NCBI GenBank assembly: GCA_004570425.1
Contig: SPQJ01000001.1
Location: 163,542 to 227,541 of the forward strand
DNA from: Bacillus sp. AZ43
GTDB lineage: Bacteria; Actinomycetota; Actinomycetes; Mycobacteriales; Geodermatophilaceae
Length of the DNA: 64,000 bases
Reading direction: 5' to 3'
In this document: in pieces, positions 8,940 to 16,127 of the stretch
Position numbering within the stretch: position 1 is the stretch's first letter
Layout: every line of letters begins with the position of its first letter
Position numbers and translations under genes: made by a program
The notes under the pieces: generated by a model
The model's input: only the letters and a program-made list of their open reading frames with translations
Database searches by the model: none
Told to the model about the DNA's origin: nothing

Positions 8940-9665
8940 TCAGAGGTAGGGACGCAGGGCGGGGAGCAGGGGCCGGTCCGCGGGGATCCAGTCGAGGGCG
9001 TCGAGCTCGCCGGCCCGCACCCAGCGCAGCTGCGCGTGCTCGTGGGCGACGGGATCGCCCTCCACGAGCCGGGCGGTCCAGACCCGCAGCGTCGAGGCGC
9101 CCGGGGCTCCCCCGCCCACGACGCCGTCCAGCAGCACCTCGCCCACGAACGCGCCGGGCTCGACGGTGACGCCGAGCTCCTCCCGGCACTCGCGGACGAG
9201 CGCGGCGAGCTGCGGCTCCCCCGGCTCCACCTTGCCGCCGGGGAACTCCCACAGCCCGTCGAACGGGCCGCCGGACCGCTGCGCGACCAGCACCCTGCCC
9301 TCGTCGACGACGGCGGCCCCCACCACCTGCAGGACGTCGAGCGCCCGGCGCTCGGCCGCCACGACGTAGCCGTCGAGGTGCGCCCGCACGGCGCGCTCGA
9401 GGCGCCGACGACCGAGCAGCCGCGCCAGCGGGCCGGCCGCCCACTCGACCTGGTCCTCCACCCGCGTCCCGGCCGCGGTGGCGGTGAACCGCCGGGTGAG
9501 CGTCAGCCGGCCCCCACGGACCACGCCGGCGCGCTGCTCCCGCTCCGGCCTGGCCGCCGAGACCGGCTGGAGCTCGGCCGGCCACGGCCCGCCGAGGGCC
9601 TCCGCCACGTCGAAGGCGACGGTGAGCGGCGCCTCCACCGACGTGGTGAAACTCAGCCTGAGCAC
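8940..9665 (-). CDS. SRPBCC-like domain fused to Nudix (MutT-type) hydrolase
   Basis: 241 residues from a GTG start. Residues 1-105 look like an SRPBCC/polyketide-cyclase-type fold (pattern TTSVEAPLTVAFDV ... DQVEWAAGPLARLLGRRRLERAVRAHLD), a ligand-binding module similar to DUF2505. Residues 110-241 are a Nudix hydrolase with an intact Nudix box, G-x5-E-x7-R-E-x2-E-E-x-G, beginning GGKVEPGE. The Nudix half resembles MutT enzymes that clean oxidised nucleotides. The fusion is the unusual point. The substrate of the first domain is unknown. Confidence 0.82.
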   Translation of the reverse strand: MLRLSFTTSVEAPLTVAFDVAEALGGPWPAELQPVSAARPEREQRAGVVRGGRLTLTRRFTATAAGTRVEDQVEWAAGPLARLLGRRRLERAVRAHLDGYVVAAERRALDVLQVVGAAVVDEGRVLVAQRSGGPFDGLWEFPGGKVEPGEPQLAALVRECREELGVTVEPGAFVGEVLLDGVVGGGAPGASTLRVWTARLVEGDPVAHEHAQLRWVRAGELDALDWIPADRPLLPALRPYL

Positions 9666-9724
9666 CGGTGCAGCGTCGCAGAACCGGCAGGATGGGGCAG
9701 AGCAGCACCCGGCAGAGGAGAAGA

Positions 9725-10198
9725 GTGCGCATCACCGCCCGCGTGGACTACGCCGTCCGCGCAGCCCTCGAGCTGGCCGCCGTCGCCCCCGAGGCCCTGA
9801 CCGCCGACCGGATCGCCACCGCCCAGGGCATCCCGTCGCGCTTCCTGCAGACCATCCTCGGCGACCTGCAGCACGCCCGGCTGGTCACCAGCCAGCGCGG
9901 CCGCGAAGGCGGCTACCGGCTGGCCCTCCCCCCGTCGGAGATCTCCATCGCCCGGATCATGCGGGTGGAGCAGGGCTTCCTGGCCGAGGTGCACGGCAAG
10001 CGGCCCGAGGAGGTCGAGTACCCGGGCGCCGCCGCCACCCTGGCCGGCGTCTGGGTCGCCGCCCGGGAGGGGTACCGGCGGGTGCTCGAGGAGGTCACGC
10101 TCGCCGACGTGGTCGCCGGGACGCTGCCCGCCCACGCCGCCGAGCTGGTCGCGATGGAGAACGCCTGGCGCTCCTTCGGCGACGGCCCCGGCGCGTGA
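9725..10198 (+). CDS. Rrf2 family transcriptional regulator, cysteine-free (CymR-like)
   Basis: 157 residues from GTG (AGGAG 4 nt upstream; chosen because the protein then starts VRITARVDYAVRAALEL, the standard Rrf2 N-terminus). The winged helix spans about 1-80 with SRFLQTILGDLQHARLVTSQRG and the wing GREGGYRLA. It has no cysteine at all, so it cannot bind an Fe-S cluster as IscR or NsrR do, which places it with the CymR-like cysteine/sulfur sensors. It lies directly upstream of cysC and the sulfite reductase operon, so regulation of sulfur assimilation is the natural inference. Confidence 0.85.
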   Translation: MRITARVDYAVRAALELAAVAPEALTADRIATAQGIPSRFLQTILGDLQHARLVTSQRGREGGYRLALPPSEISIARIMRVEQGFLAEVHGKRPEEVEYPGAAATLAGVWVAAREGYRRVLEEVTLADVVAGTLPAHAAELVAMENAWRSFGDGPGA

Positions 10199-10242
10199 CC
10201 CCTTCCGACGCCCCTGGGCGGGCCTCCGGGAGACTGACCGCC

Positions 10243-10791
10243 ATGCCCGATGCGCAGGCTCCCGGCGTCACCGTCTTCCTGACCGGCCTCTCCGGTGCCG
10301 GGAAGTCCACGATCGCCGACGCCCTCGTCGCCCAGCTGGAGGCCGAGGGCCGTCCGGTCACCGTCCTGGACGGCGACGTGGTGCGCACCCACCTGTCGAG
10401 CGAGCTGTCGTTCTCCCGCAAGCACCGCGACCTCAACATCCGGCGGATCGGCTGGGTCGCCGGGGAGGTGGTCAAGCACGGCGGCACCGTCGTCGTCGCG
10501 GCGATCGCGCCCTACGAGGCCGCCCGCGAGGAGGCCCGGGCGCTGGTCGAGGCGCACGGCCGGTTCGTGCTGGTCCACCTGGCCACCCCGCTCGAGGTGT
10601 GCGAGGCCCGCGACGTGAAGGGGCTCTACGCCAGGGCGCGGGCCGGGGAGATCCCCGGCTTCACCGGCGTCAGCGACCCGTACGAGCCGCCGTCCCGGCC
10701 GGAGCTCACGATCGACACCTCCGTGACGCCGCTCGAGGAGTCGGTCGCCCGCATCCGGGCCGCCATGGCGCAGCGCCCCTCCGTCGGCTGA
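10243..10791 (+). CDS. cysC: Adenylyl-sulfate kinase
   Basis: 182 residues, the usual size of free-standing APS kinase, which phosphorylates adenosine 5'-phosphosulfate to PAPS. The P-loop GLSGAGKS is at residues 15-22, followed by the APS-kinase segment LDGDVVRTHLSSELSFSRKHRD (about 44-65) and the KGLYARARAGEIPGFTG lid. It starts 44 nt after the Rrf2 gene. Because the reductase downstream has the Fe-S motif of APS reductases, PAPS made here may serve sulfation rather than reduction. No ATP sulfurylase (cysDN) is present in the window. Confidence 0.93.
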   Translation: MPDAQAPGVTVFLTGLSGAGKSTIADALVAQLEAEGRPVTVLDGDVVRTHLSSELSFSRKHRDLNIRRIGWVAGEVVKHGGTVVVAAIAPYEAAREEARALVEAHGRFVLVHLATPLEVCEARDVKGLYARARAGEIPGFTGVSDPYEPPSRPELTIDTSVTPLEESVARIRAAMAQRPSVG

Positions 10792-10832
10792 CTCACAGCG
10801 CCGCCCGCGCCGGATGTGGGAGGATCTGGGGC

Positions 10833-10919
10833 ATGACCGACCGCGGCAGCCTGCTCGTCGCGCGTCTGCACATCGATCTGGCGCTCGTCTCCAGCGCCGC
10901 CTGTCGCGCCTCGCGCTGA
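10833..10919 (+). CDS. Cysteine/sulfur-operon leader peptide
   Basis: A 28-codon ORF with the Shine-Dalgarno GGGAGG about 8 nt upstream, in the gap between cysC and the sulfite reductase gene. The product has the pattern LLVARLHIDL followed by VSSAACR and ends shortly after a single Cys (residue 24, codon TGT). This matches the actinobacterial putative leader peptide pattern (LVxRxHxDL ... SSAxCR) found ahead of sulfur and cysteine genes. The role is inferred to be translational sensing of Cys-tRNA or related metabolites, controlling the downstream gene through the RNA structures described separately. Confidence 0.75.
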   Translation: MTDRGSLLVARLHIDLALVSSAACRASR

Positions 10920-10930
10920 CCCCGGCTCCC

Positions 10931-11005
10931 GCGCAGTCCCCCTGCGCTCCCGACCCGCAGCGCCCTCCCCTCGACGCCGCAGCGGCACGGAGAGCGCAGG
11001 AAGAG
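10931..11005 (+). promoter_or_regulatory. Putative attenuator: alternative hairpins masking the sir ribosome-binding site
   Basis: Twelve nt after the leader-peptide stop, GCGCAG (10931-10936) can pair with CTGCGC (10942-10947). The same segment, CCTGCGCTC (10941-10949), can instead pair with GAGCGCAGG (10992-11000), whose last three bases are the start of the AGGAAGAG ribosome-binding site of the sulfite reductase gene. The two pairings are mutually exclusive. This is the architecture expected of a translation-controlled switch driven by the leader peptide. The complementarities are seen directly; the switching is inference. Confidence 0.5.
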
Positions 11006-11012
11006 ATACGAC

Positions 11013-12686
11013 GTGACCACCCCTTCCCGCACCAGCACCCGGCCGCAGCGCGGCCAGGGCCAGTGGGCGCTCGGCTACCGCGAACCGCTCAACCCCAACG
11101 AGCGGATGAAGAAGGACTCCGACGGCCTCGAGGTGCGCCAGCGCATCCTCGACATCTACTCGAAGGCCGGCTTCGGCTCGATCGACCCGGGTGACCTGCG
11201 CGGTCGCATGCGCTGGATGGGTCTCTACACCCAGCGCGCCCAGGGCATCCCGGGTGGCAAGACCGCCGTCCTGGAGCCCGAGGAGCTCGAGGACTCGTAC
11301 TTCATGATGCGGGTCCGCATCGACGGCGGGCAGCTGACCAGCGAGGCGCTGCGGGTCATCGGCGGCATCAGCACCGAGTTCGGCCGCGACGTCGCCGACG
11401 TCACCGACCGGCAGAACGTGCAGTACCACTGGATCCGCATCGAGGACGTGCCCGAGATCTGGCGCCGGCTCGAGACCGTGGGCCTCAGCACGATGGAGGC
11501 GTGCGGCGACGTGCCGCGCGTCATGCTCGGCTGCCCGCTGGCCGGCATCCTCGAGGACGAGGTCATCGACGCCACCGACGTCATCGCCGAGACCGTGGCC
11601 AAGTACGTCGGCAGCCCCGAGTTCAGCAACCTGCCGCGCAAGTGGAAGACGTCGATGTCCGGGTGCGTCGACCACTGCACCGAGCCCGAGATCGACGACG
11701 TCTCCTTCGTCGGCGTCGTGAACGAGGCCGGCGAGGCGGGCTACGACCTGTGGGTCGGCGGCGGCCTGTCGACCAACCCGATGTTCGCCCAGCGGATCGG
11801 CGTGTTCGTCCGGCAGGACCAGGTCACCGACGTGTGGGCCGCCTGCACCGCGATCTTCCGCGACTACGGCTACCGCCGGCAGCGCAACCGCGCCCGCATC
11901 AAGTTCCTCATGGCCGACTGGGGCCCGGAGAAGTTCCGCCAGGTGCTGCAGGACGAGTACCTCGGGGAGGCCCTGCCCGACGGCCCGGCCCCGGCACCGG
12001 CCAAGCACGACCAGCGCGACCACGTCGGCGTCGCCAAGCAGAAGGACGGGCTCAACGCCGTCGGCTTCGCGCTGCGCACCGGCCGGATCAGCGGCTCGCT
12101 GCTGACCACGATCGCGGACCTGGCCGACGAGTACGGGCAGGGCCGCATCCGGACGACGACCCAGCAGAAGCTCGTCATCCTCGACGTCCCGGACGAGCGG
12201 GTCGAGGACCTGGTCGCGGCGCTGGCCGCGCACGACCTGCAGGTCCGGCCGAGCGCCTTCCGCCGAGGCACCATGGCCTGCACCGGCCTGGAGTACTGCA
12301 AGCTCGCGATCGTCGAGACCAAGCAGCACGCGCAGGACCTCTACGCCGAGCTCGAGAAGCGGCTGCCGGAGTTCGACACCCCGATCGGCATCAACGTCAA
12401 CGGCTGCCCCAACAGCTGCGCCCGGTTCCAGACCGCCGACATCGGCTTCAAGGGCTCCATGGTCCGCGACGCGAACGGCGAGATGGTCGAGGGCTTCCAG
12501 GTGCACCTGGGCGGGCACCTCGGCGTGGAGGCGACGTTCGGCCGCAAGTTCCGGGGTCACAAGGTGACCAAGGCCGAGACCGCGGACTACTGCGAGCGCG
12601 TGCTCCGCGGCTTCCAGGAGCGGCGGACGCCGGGCGAGTCGTTCGCCCACTACGTCTCCCGTGCCGAGGAGGACTGGCTGCTGTGA
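11013..12686 (+). CDS. Ferredoxin-dependent assimilatory sulfite reductase (SirA type)
   Basis: 557 residues from GTG, with AGGAAG 9 nt upstream. It reduces sulfite to sulfide with six electrons using siroheme and a [4Fe-4S] cluster. The cluster/siroheme cysteines are C423 and C429 (CTGLEYC) and C465 and C469 (CPNSC). Two NIR_SIR ferredoxin-like half domains are visible, each followed by a catalytic half. Nitrite reductases share this fold. The call of sulfite reductase rests on overlap with the zinc-ribbon gene and cysH, and on the leader peptide. The stop overlaps the next gene (GTGA). Confidence 0.9.
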   Translation: MTTPSRTSTRPQRGQGQWALGYREPLNPNERMKKDSDGLEVRQRILDIYSKAGFGSIDPGDLRGRMRWMGLYTQRAQGIPGGKTAVLEPEELEDSYFMMRVRIDGGQLTSEALRVIGGISTEFGRDVADVTDRQNVQYHWIRIEDVPEIWRRLETVGLSTMEACGDVPRVMLGCPLAGILEDEVIDATDVIAETVAKYVGSPEFSNLPRKWKTSMSGCVDHCTEPEIDDVSFVGVVNEAGEAGYDLWVGGGLSTNPMFAQRIGVFVRQDQVTDVWAACTAIFRDYGYRRQRNRARIKFLMADWGPEKFRQVLQDEYLGEALPDGPAPAPAKHDQRDHVGVAKQKDGLNAVGFALRTGRISGSLLTTIADLADEYGQGRIRTTTQQKLVILDVPDERVEDLVAALAAHDLQVRPSAFRRGTMACTGLEYCKLAIVETKQHAQDLYAELEKRLPEFDTPIGINVNGCPNSCARFQTADIGFKGSMVRDANGEMVEGFQVHLGGHLGVEATFGRKFRGHKVTKAETADYCERVLRGFQERRTPGESFAHYVSRAEEDWLL

Positions 12687-12844
12687 CCGAGGAGCCGACG
12701 TCGGGAAGGGCCCGGCAGCTGCCGGTGTTCCACTGCCCGTACTGCGGCGACGAGGAGCTCACGCCGCACGAGGACGGGTGGCGCTGCGCCGCCTGCCTGC
12801 GGGCCTTCTCGGTCCGCCTGATCGCGACGGGGGTGCAGGAGTGA
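12683..12844 (+). CDS. Small zinc-ribbon protein of the sulfur-assimilation operon
   Basis: 53 residues with two CxxC knuckles, CPYC (18-21) and CAAC (35-38), spaced as in a rubredoxin-like zinc ribbon. The gene is fixed by GTGA overlaps at both ends, with the sulfite reductase stop and the cysH start, so it is translated in step with both enzymes. A small ORF in this place also occurs in Streptomyces sulfur operons, as far as I recall. No biochemical role is known to me; a chaperone, metal-delivery or electron-transfer role is speculation. Confidence 0.82.
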   Translation: MTEEPTSGRARQLPVFHCPYCGDEELTPHEDGWRCAACLRAFSVRLIATGVQE

Positions 12845-13551
12845 CGACCGCCATCTCGCCGACGCCGGAGCTCGCCGCCGAGGCCGACGCCCGGTTCGAG
12901 GGCATCGCCGACCCGGTGGAGCAGGCCCTCGCCGTGCTGCGCTGGGCCGGGGAGACCTTCGGCTCCTCGTTCGCCATCACGTCGTCGATGGCCGACGGCC
13001 TCCTGTCCCACCTGGCCAGCCGGGTGATCCCGGGCGTCAACGTCGTCTTCCTCGACACCGGCTACCACTTCGCCGAGACCATCGGCACCCGCGACTGGAT
13101 CAGCGGCGTCCTGCCGATCACGCTGCTCAACGTCACCCCGCCGCAGACCGTCGCGGAGCAGGACCTCGCGTTCGGCCCGCGGCTGCACGAGCGCGACCCC
13201 GACCTCTGCTGCGAGCTGCGCAAGGTCCGGCCGCTGGCCCAGGCCCTGGCCGGCTTCGCCGCCTGGGGATCGGGCGTGCGCCGCGACGAGTCGCCCACCC
13301 GCGCCGGCACCAGGCTGGTCGACTGGGACGCCAAGCGCGGCATGGTGAAGGTCAACCCGATGGCCGCCTGGACCCAGGACGTCGTCGACGCCTACGTCGC
13401 CGAGCACCAGATCCCGGTCAACCCGCTGTTCGAGATCGGCTACGGCTCGATCGGCTGCGAACCGTGCACCCGCCCCGTCGCTCCGGGCGAGGACCCGCGC
13501 GCCGGTCGCTGGGCCGGGCGCGGCAAGACGGAGTGCGGCCTCCACACCTGA
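12841..13551 (+). CDS. cysH: Assimilatory adenylyl-sulfate (APS) reductase, Fe-S type
   Basis: 236 residues from a GTG that overlaps the upstream stop. It reduces APS (or PAPS) to sulfite with thioredoxin electrons. The catalytic tail KTECGLH is at 229-235 with C232 as nucleophile. The cysteine pairs C123-C124 and C206/C209 (CEPC) form the CC...CxxC [4Fe-4S] signature of APS reductases, as in M. tuberculosis, rather than cluster-free PAPS reductases such as E. coli CysH. The pyrophosphatase-like PP-loop segment is modified (SSMADG). It is the last gene of the sulfite reductase operon and is followed by a terminator. Confidence 0.93.
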   Translation: MTTAISPTPELAAEADARFEGIADPVEQALAVLRWAGETFGSSFAITSSMADGLLSHLASRVIPGVNVVFLDTGYHFAETIGTRDWISGVLPITLLNVTPPQTVAEQDLAFGPRLHERDPDLCCELRKVRPLAQALAGFAAWGSGVRRDESPTRAGTRLVDWDAKRGMVKVNPMAAWTQDVVDAYVAEHQIPVNPLFEIGYGSIGCEPCTRPVAPGEDPRAGRWAGRGKTECGLHT

Positions 13552-13558
13552 GAGAGCA

Positions 13559-13610
13559 CCTCGTCCCACCCCGCGACACGCTTCGCGCGCCGCGGGCCCC
13601 TGGGACGAGG
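13559..13610 (+). terminator. Terminator after cysH
   Basis: A 10-bp outer stem CCTCGTCCCA (13559-13568) with TGGGACGAGG (13601-13610) encloses a second GC hairpin and is followed by CCTTTCTC. It lies 7 nt after the cysH stop and so closes the sulfur operon. Confidence 0.75.
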
Positions 13611-13636
13611 CCTTTCTCGCACGTCACCATGGTGAG

Positions 13637-13927
13637 ATGCCCCGACCTCCGCGCCTCTCGCCCGACGAGCTGTCCGCCGCCCTCCACGGCCTCCCGCTGT
13701 GGTCCGGGGACGTCGACGGCATCCGCCGCTCGGTCGAGCTGCCGAGCTTCCGGGACGCCGTCGACGCGATCGTCGCCATCGCCGACGTCGCCGAGGAGAT
13801 GGACCACCACCCCGACGTCGACCTGCGCTGGCGCACGCTGCACCTGACGCTGGTCAGCCACTCGGCGGGCGGGGTCAGCGAGCTGGACCTCGAGCTCGCC
13901 CGGCGCATCGACGGCCTCCTGCCCTGA
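13637..13927 (+). CDS. 4a-hydroxytetrahydrobiopterin dehydratase (pterin-4a-carbinolamine dehydratase)
   Basis: 96 residues, the standard size. The active-site motif MDHHPDVD (H57, H58, P59) and the following WRTLHLTLVSHSAGGVSELD match the family. It dehydrates 4a-hydroxytetrahydropterin to recycle the cofactor of aromatic amino-acid hydroxylases. In bacteria without such hydroxylases it may act in molybdopterin metabolism. It stands alone between the sulfur operon and the phosphatase gene, with terminators on both sides. Confidence 0.9.
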   Translation: MPRPPRLSPDELSAALHGLPLWSGDVDGIRRSVELPSFRDAVDAIVAIADVAEEMDHHPDVDLRWRTLHLTLVSHSAGGVSELDLELARRIDGLLP

Positions 13928-13933
13928 ACCACG

Positions 13934-13968
13934 ACGGCGCCGGTCCCCGGTCAGGGAGCCGGCGCCGT
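13934..13968. terminator. Bidirectional terminator between PCD and phoX-like genes
   Basis: A perfect 10-bp inverted repeat ACGGCGCCGG (13934-13943) with CCGGCGCCGT (13959-13968) and a 15-nt loop, placed between two convergent genes. Confidence 0.75.
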
Positions 13969-13983
13969 CGCGGCATCGCAGCG

Positions 13984-15966
13984 TCAGGTGCCGATGACCC
14001 CGCCGTCCTCCTTGGTCACGACCACGGTCGAGGACCGCGGGGTCGTGATCCCGTCCAGGCGCGGCCAGGTGCTCCCGCCGCCCTCCCCCGGGTGCTGGAT
14101 GTTGATGAACATGGTGCGCCGGTCGGGCGTCGTCGCCACGCCGGTGACCTCGCACTGCACGGGGCCGACGAGGAAGCGCCGGATCTCCGGCCGCCCCTCG
14201 ACGTCGGCGGAGCGCGTGTCGGCCGCCAGCATCTGGTTGTTGCTCACCCGGCCGGGCTGCGTGCCGTCGGTCTGGATCCACGCCCGCCCGTCGGGGTCCA
14301 CCCACAGGCCGTCGGGCGAGCCGAACACGTCCTCCCCGTCGATGGTCGAGCCGTCGCCGCTCTCCCGGCCGGCGCCCGCGAGCAGGAACAGGTCCCAGTC
14401 GAAGGCCGTGGCCGCGTGGTCGCCGCGGCGCTCGTCCCAGCGGACGATCTGCCCGTTGCGGTTGTTCGGCCGGGGGTTCGGGCCGTTGGTCTCGAGGCGC
14501 CCGCTGTTGTTGGTGAGCGTCAGGTAGACGGTGCCGGTGCGCTCGTCGACGGCGGTCCACTCCGGCCGGTCCATCGGGGTGGCGCCGACGACCGTGGCGG
14601 CCTGGCGGGCGTTGACGAGGATCGTGGCCTGGTCCGGGAAGCCGTTGGCGGCGTCCAGCCCGTTGCGGCCGTGGACCAGCGGGACCCACTCGCCGGTGCC
14701 GTCGTCGTGGAACCTGGCGACGTACAGCGTGCCCTCGTCGAGCGGGCTCCGGCCCCGGGCCCGCATGCTCTTCCAGTTGTCCGCGCTGACGAACTTGTAG
14801 GCGTACTCGAACACCTGGTCGTCACCCATGTAGACGACGACCCGGCCGCCGCGGCTGATGACCACCGACGCGTCCTCGTGCTTGAGGCGGCCCAGCGCGG
14901 TGCGCTTCGCCGGGGTGGAGTGCGGGTCGAAGGGGTCGATCTCGACGATCCAGCCGAACGTGTTGGGCTCGTTCGGCGCCTCCGGCGTGACGGCGAAGCG
15001 CGGGTCGAACCGGGCCCAGCCGTAGTTGTCGCCGCCGACGCCGTAGCGCCGCTGCAGCGCGGCGTTCTCCGGCGTGTGCGTCCCGTCGACGCGGAAGTAG
15101 CCGTTGAAGTTCTCCTCGCAGGTGAGGTAGGTGCCCCACGGCGTCTCACCGTTGCCGCAGTTGTTGATCGTGCCGAGCGAGCTGCGGCCGGTCGGGTCCG
15201 TCGCCGTCCGGAGCAGCGGGTGGCCGGCGGCCGGCCCGGTGAGGGCCATCGGCGTGTTCGCGGTGATCCGCCGGTTGTGCTTCGACCTCACCGGCGCCCA
15301 GGTCCCGTCGCGGCCCTTCCTGATCTCCACCACCGAGACGCCGTGGGCGTTCTGCGACTTGCGGACGCCCTCCTCCGTGGTCGGCGTGTAGCCGTCCGCC
15401 AGCCAGGCGCCCGTCTGCAGGTAGTCGTCGTCGGTGTACTCGTGGTTGACGACGAGGAGGCCGTGCTCGTTGCCGCGGCGGCCCTCGGCCAGCGGGAAGT
15501 AGGTCATCCCGTCGTGGTGCATCCCCGTCTGCTGGGCCTGCTGGGCGGCGGTGTTGCCGCTCGTCCGGCCGGCCTCTCCGGGCGTGCCCGGCCGGAAGGC
15601 CGGGAAGTCGCCGAGGATCGGCGTGCCCCACGGGATCAGCGGCGTCGTGCGGTACCCCGGCGCGACGGCGATTTCGTCGAGCAGGCTCGGGGCGATCGCC
15701 GCGAAGCCCAGCACGTCGCGCTCGCCACCGCGCCCGCGGCGCTCGTCGTCGCGGCCGTGGTCGCGGTCCCCCGCGTACGCCGGGGCCGGCCCCACCAGGC
15801 TGGTGGTGAGGAACCCCGCGGCGGTGAGCATGCCGCCGGTGAGGACCCGGCGCCGGGAGAGGCGGGTCTGGACGATCTCGGCCAAGGACATGGCCGTGGT
15901 GTCGTTCGAGGGGAGGTCGTCCTCGTCGAGGCCGAGGTCCGCCAGGCGGTCGGGGGTCTGGGTCAC
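13984..15966 (-). CDS. PhoX family alkaline phosphatase (DUF839), Tat-exported
   Basis: 660 residues from GTG. A long N-region precedes the twin-arginine motif SRRRVLTG (37-44), a hydrophobic stretch, and a cleavage site after AYA at about residue 65. The mature part has the PhoX hallmarks: THTPENAAL, EIDPFDPHSTPAKRTALGRLKHEDA and the ending region MFINIQHPGEGG. PhoX enzymes are calcium/iron phosphomonoesterases that release phosphate from organic phosphates outside the cell. An 11-bp-phased TCAC repeat about 100 bp upstream may be a PhoP box. Single-gene transcription unit. Confidence 0.9.
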   Translation of the reverse strand: MTQTPDRLADLGLDEDDLPSNDTTAMSLAEIVQTRLSRRRVLTGGMLTAAGFLTTSLVGPAPAYAGDRDHGRDDERRGRGGERDVLGFAAIAPSLLDEIAVAPGYRTTPLIPWGTPILGDFPAFRPGTPGEAGRTSGNTAAQQAQQTGMHHDGMTYFPLAEGRRGNEHGLLVVNHEYTDDDYLQTGAWLADGYTPTTEEGVRKSQNAHGVSVVEIRKGRDGTWAPVRSKHNRRITANTPMALTGPAAGHPLLRTATDPTGRSSLGTINNCGNGETPWGTYLTCEENFNGYFRVDGTHTPENAALQRRYGVGGDNYGWARFDPRFAVTPEAPNEPNTFGWIVEIDPFDPHSTPAKRTALGRLKHEDASVVISRGGRVVVYMGDDQVFEYAYKFVSADNWKSMRARGRSPLDEGTLYVARFHDDGTGEWVPLVHGRNGLDAANGFPDQATILVNARQAATVVGATPMDRPEWTAVDERTGTVYLTLTNNSGRLETNGPNPRPNNRNGQIVRWDERRGDHAATAFDWDLFLLAGAGRESGDGSTIDGEDVFGSPDGLWVDPDGRAWIQTDGTQPGRVSNNQMLAADTRSADVEGRPEIRRFLVGPVQCEVTGVATTPDRRTMFINIQHPGEGGGSTWPRLDGITTPRSSTVVVTKEDGGVIGT

Positions 15967-16067
15967 GTGAGAGCTCCTGCGTCGGGTCCGGGGGCGTCGT
16001 CGTCGCGACGGTAGGGAGCCCGGCTGACCGGCGGGTGGACGACCGAGGACCTCCGCGTGAAGCCCCT

Positions 16068-16111
16068 CGTCACCGGCCGTTCACGCGAACCGGCTGGTGC
16101 TGTCACGCGCC
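16068..16111. promoter_or_regulatory. Possible PHO box (11-bp-phased TCAC direct repeats) upstream of PhoX gene
   Basis: Units CGTCACCGGCC (16068-16078), GTTCACGCGAA (16079-16089) and TGTCACGCGCC (16101-16111) carry TCAC at spacings of exactly 11 and 22 nt. Streptomyces PhoP boxes are 11-nt direct repeats of GTTCACC-like units, so the phasing and core match. The site is 100-145 bp upstream of the PhoX start codon. One unit between them (16090-16100) does not match. The repeats are seen directly; PhoP binding is inference. Confidence 0.35.
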
Positions 16112-16127
16112 GTGGTCGCGGCCCGGG

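Noticed and set aside
10599..10832. Upstream extension of the leader-peptide frame into cysC
   Set aside because: It is a shadow of cysC; the Shine-Dalgarno and the conserved leader pattern begin at 10833.
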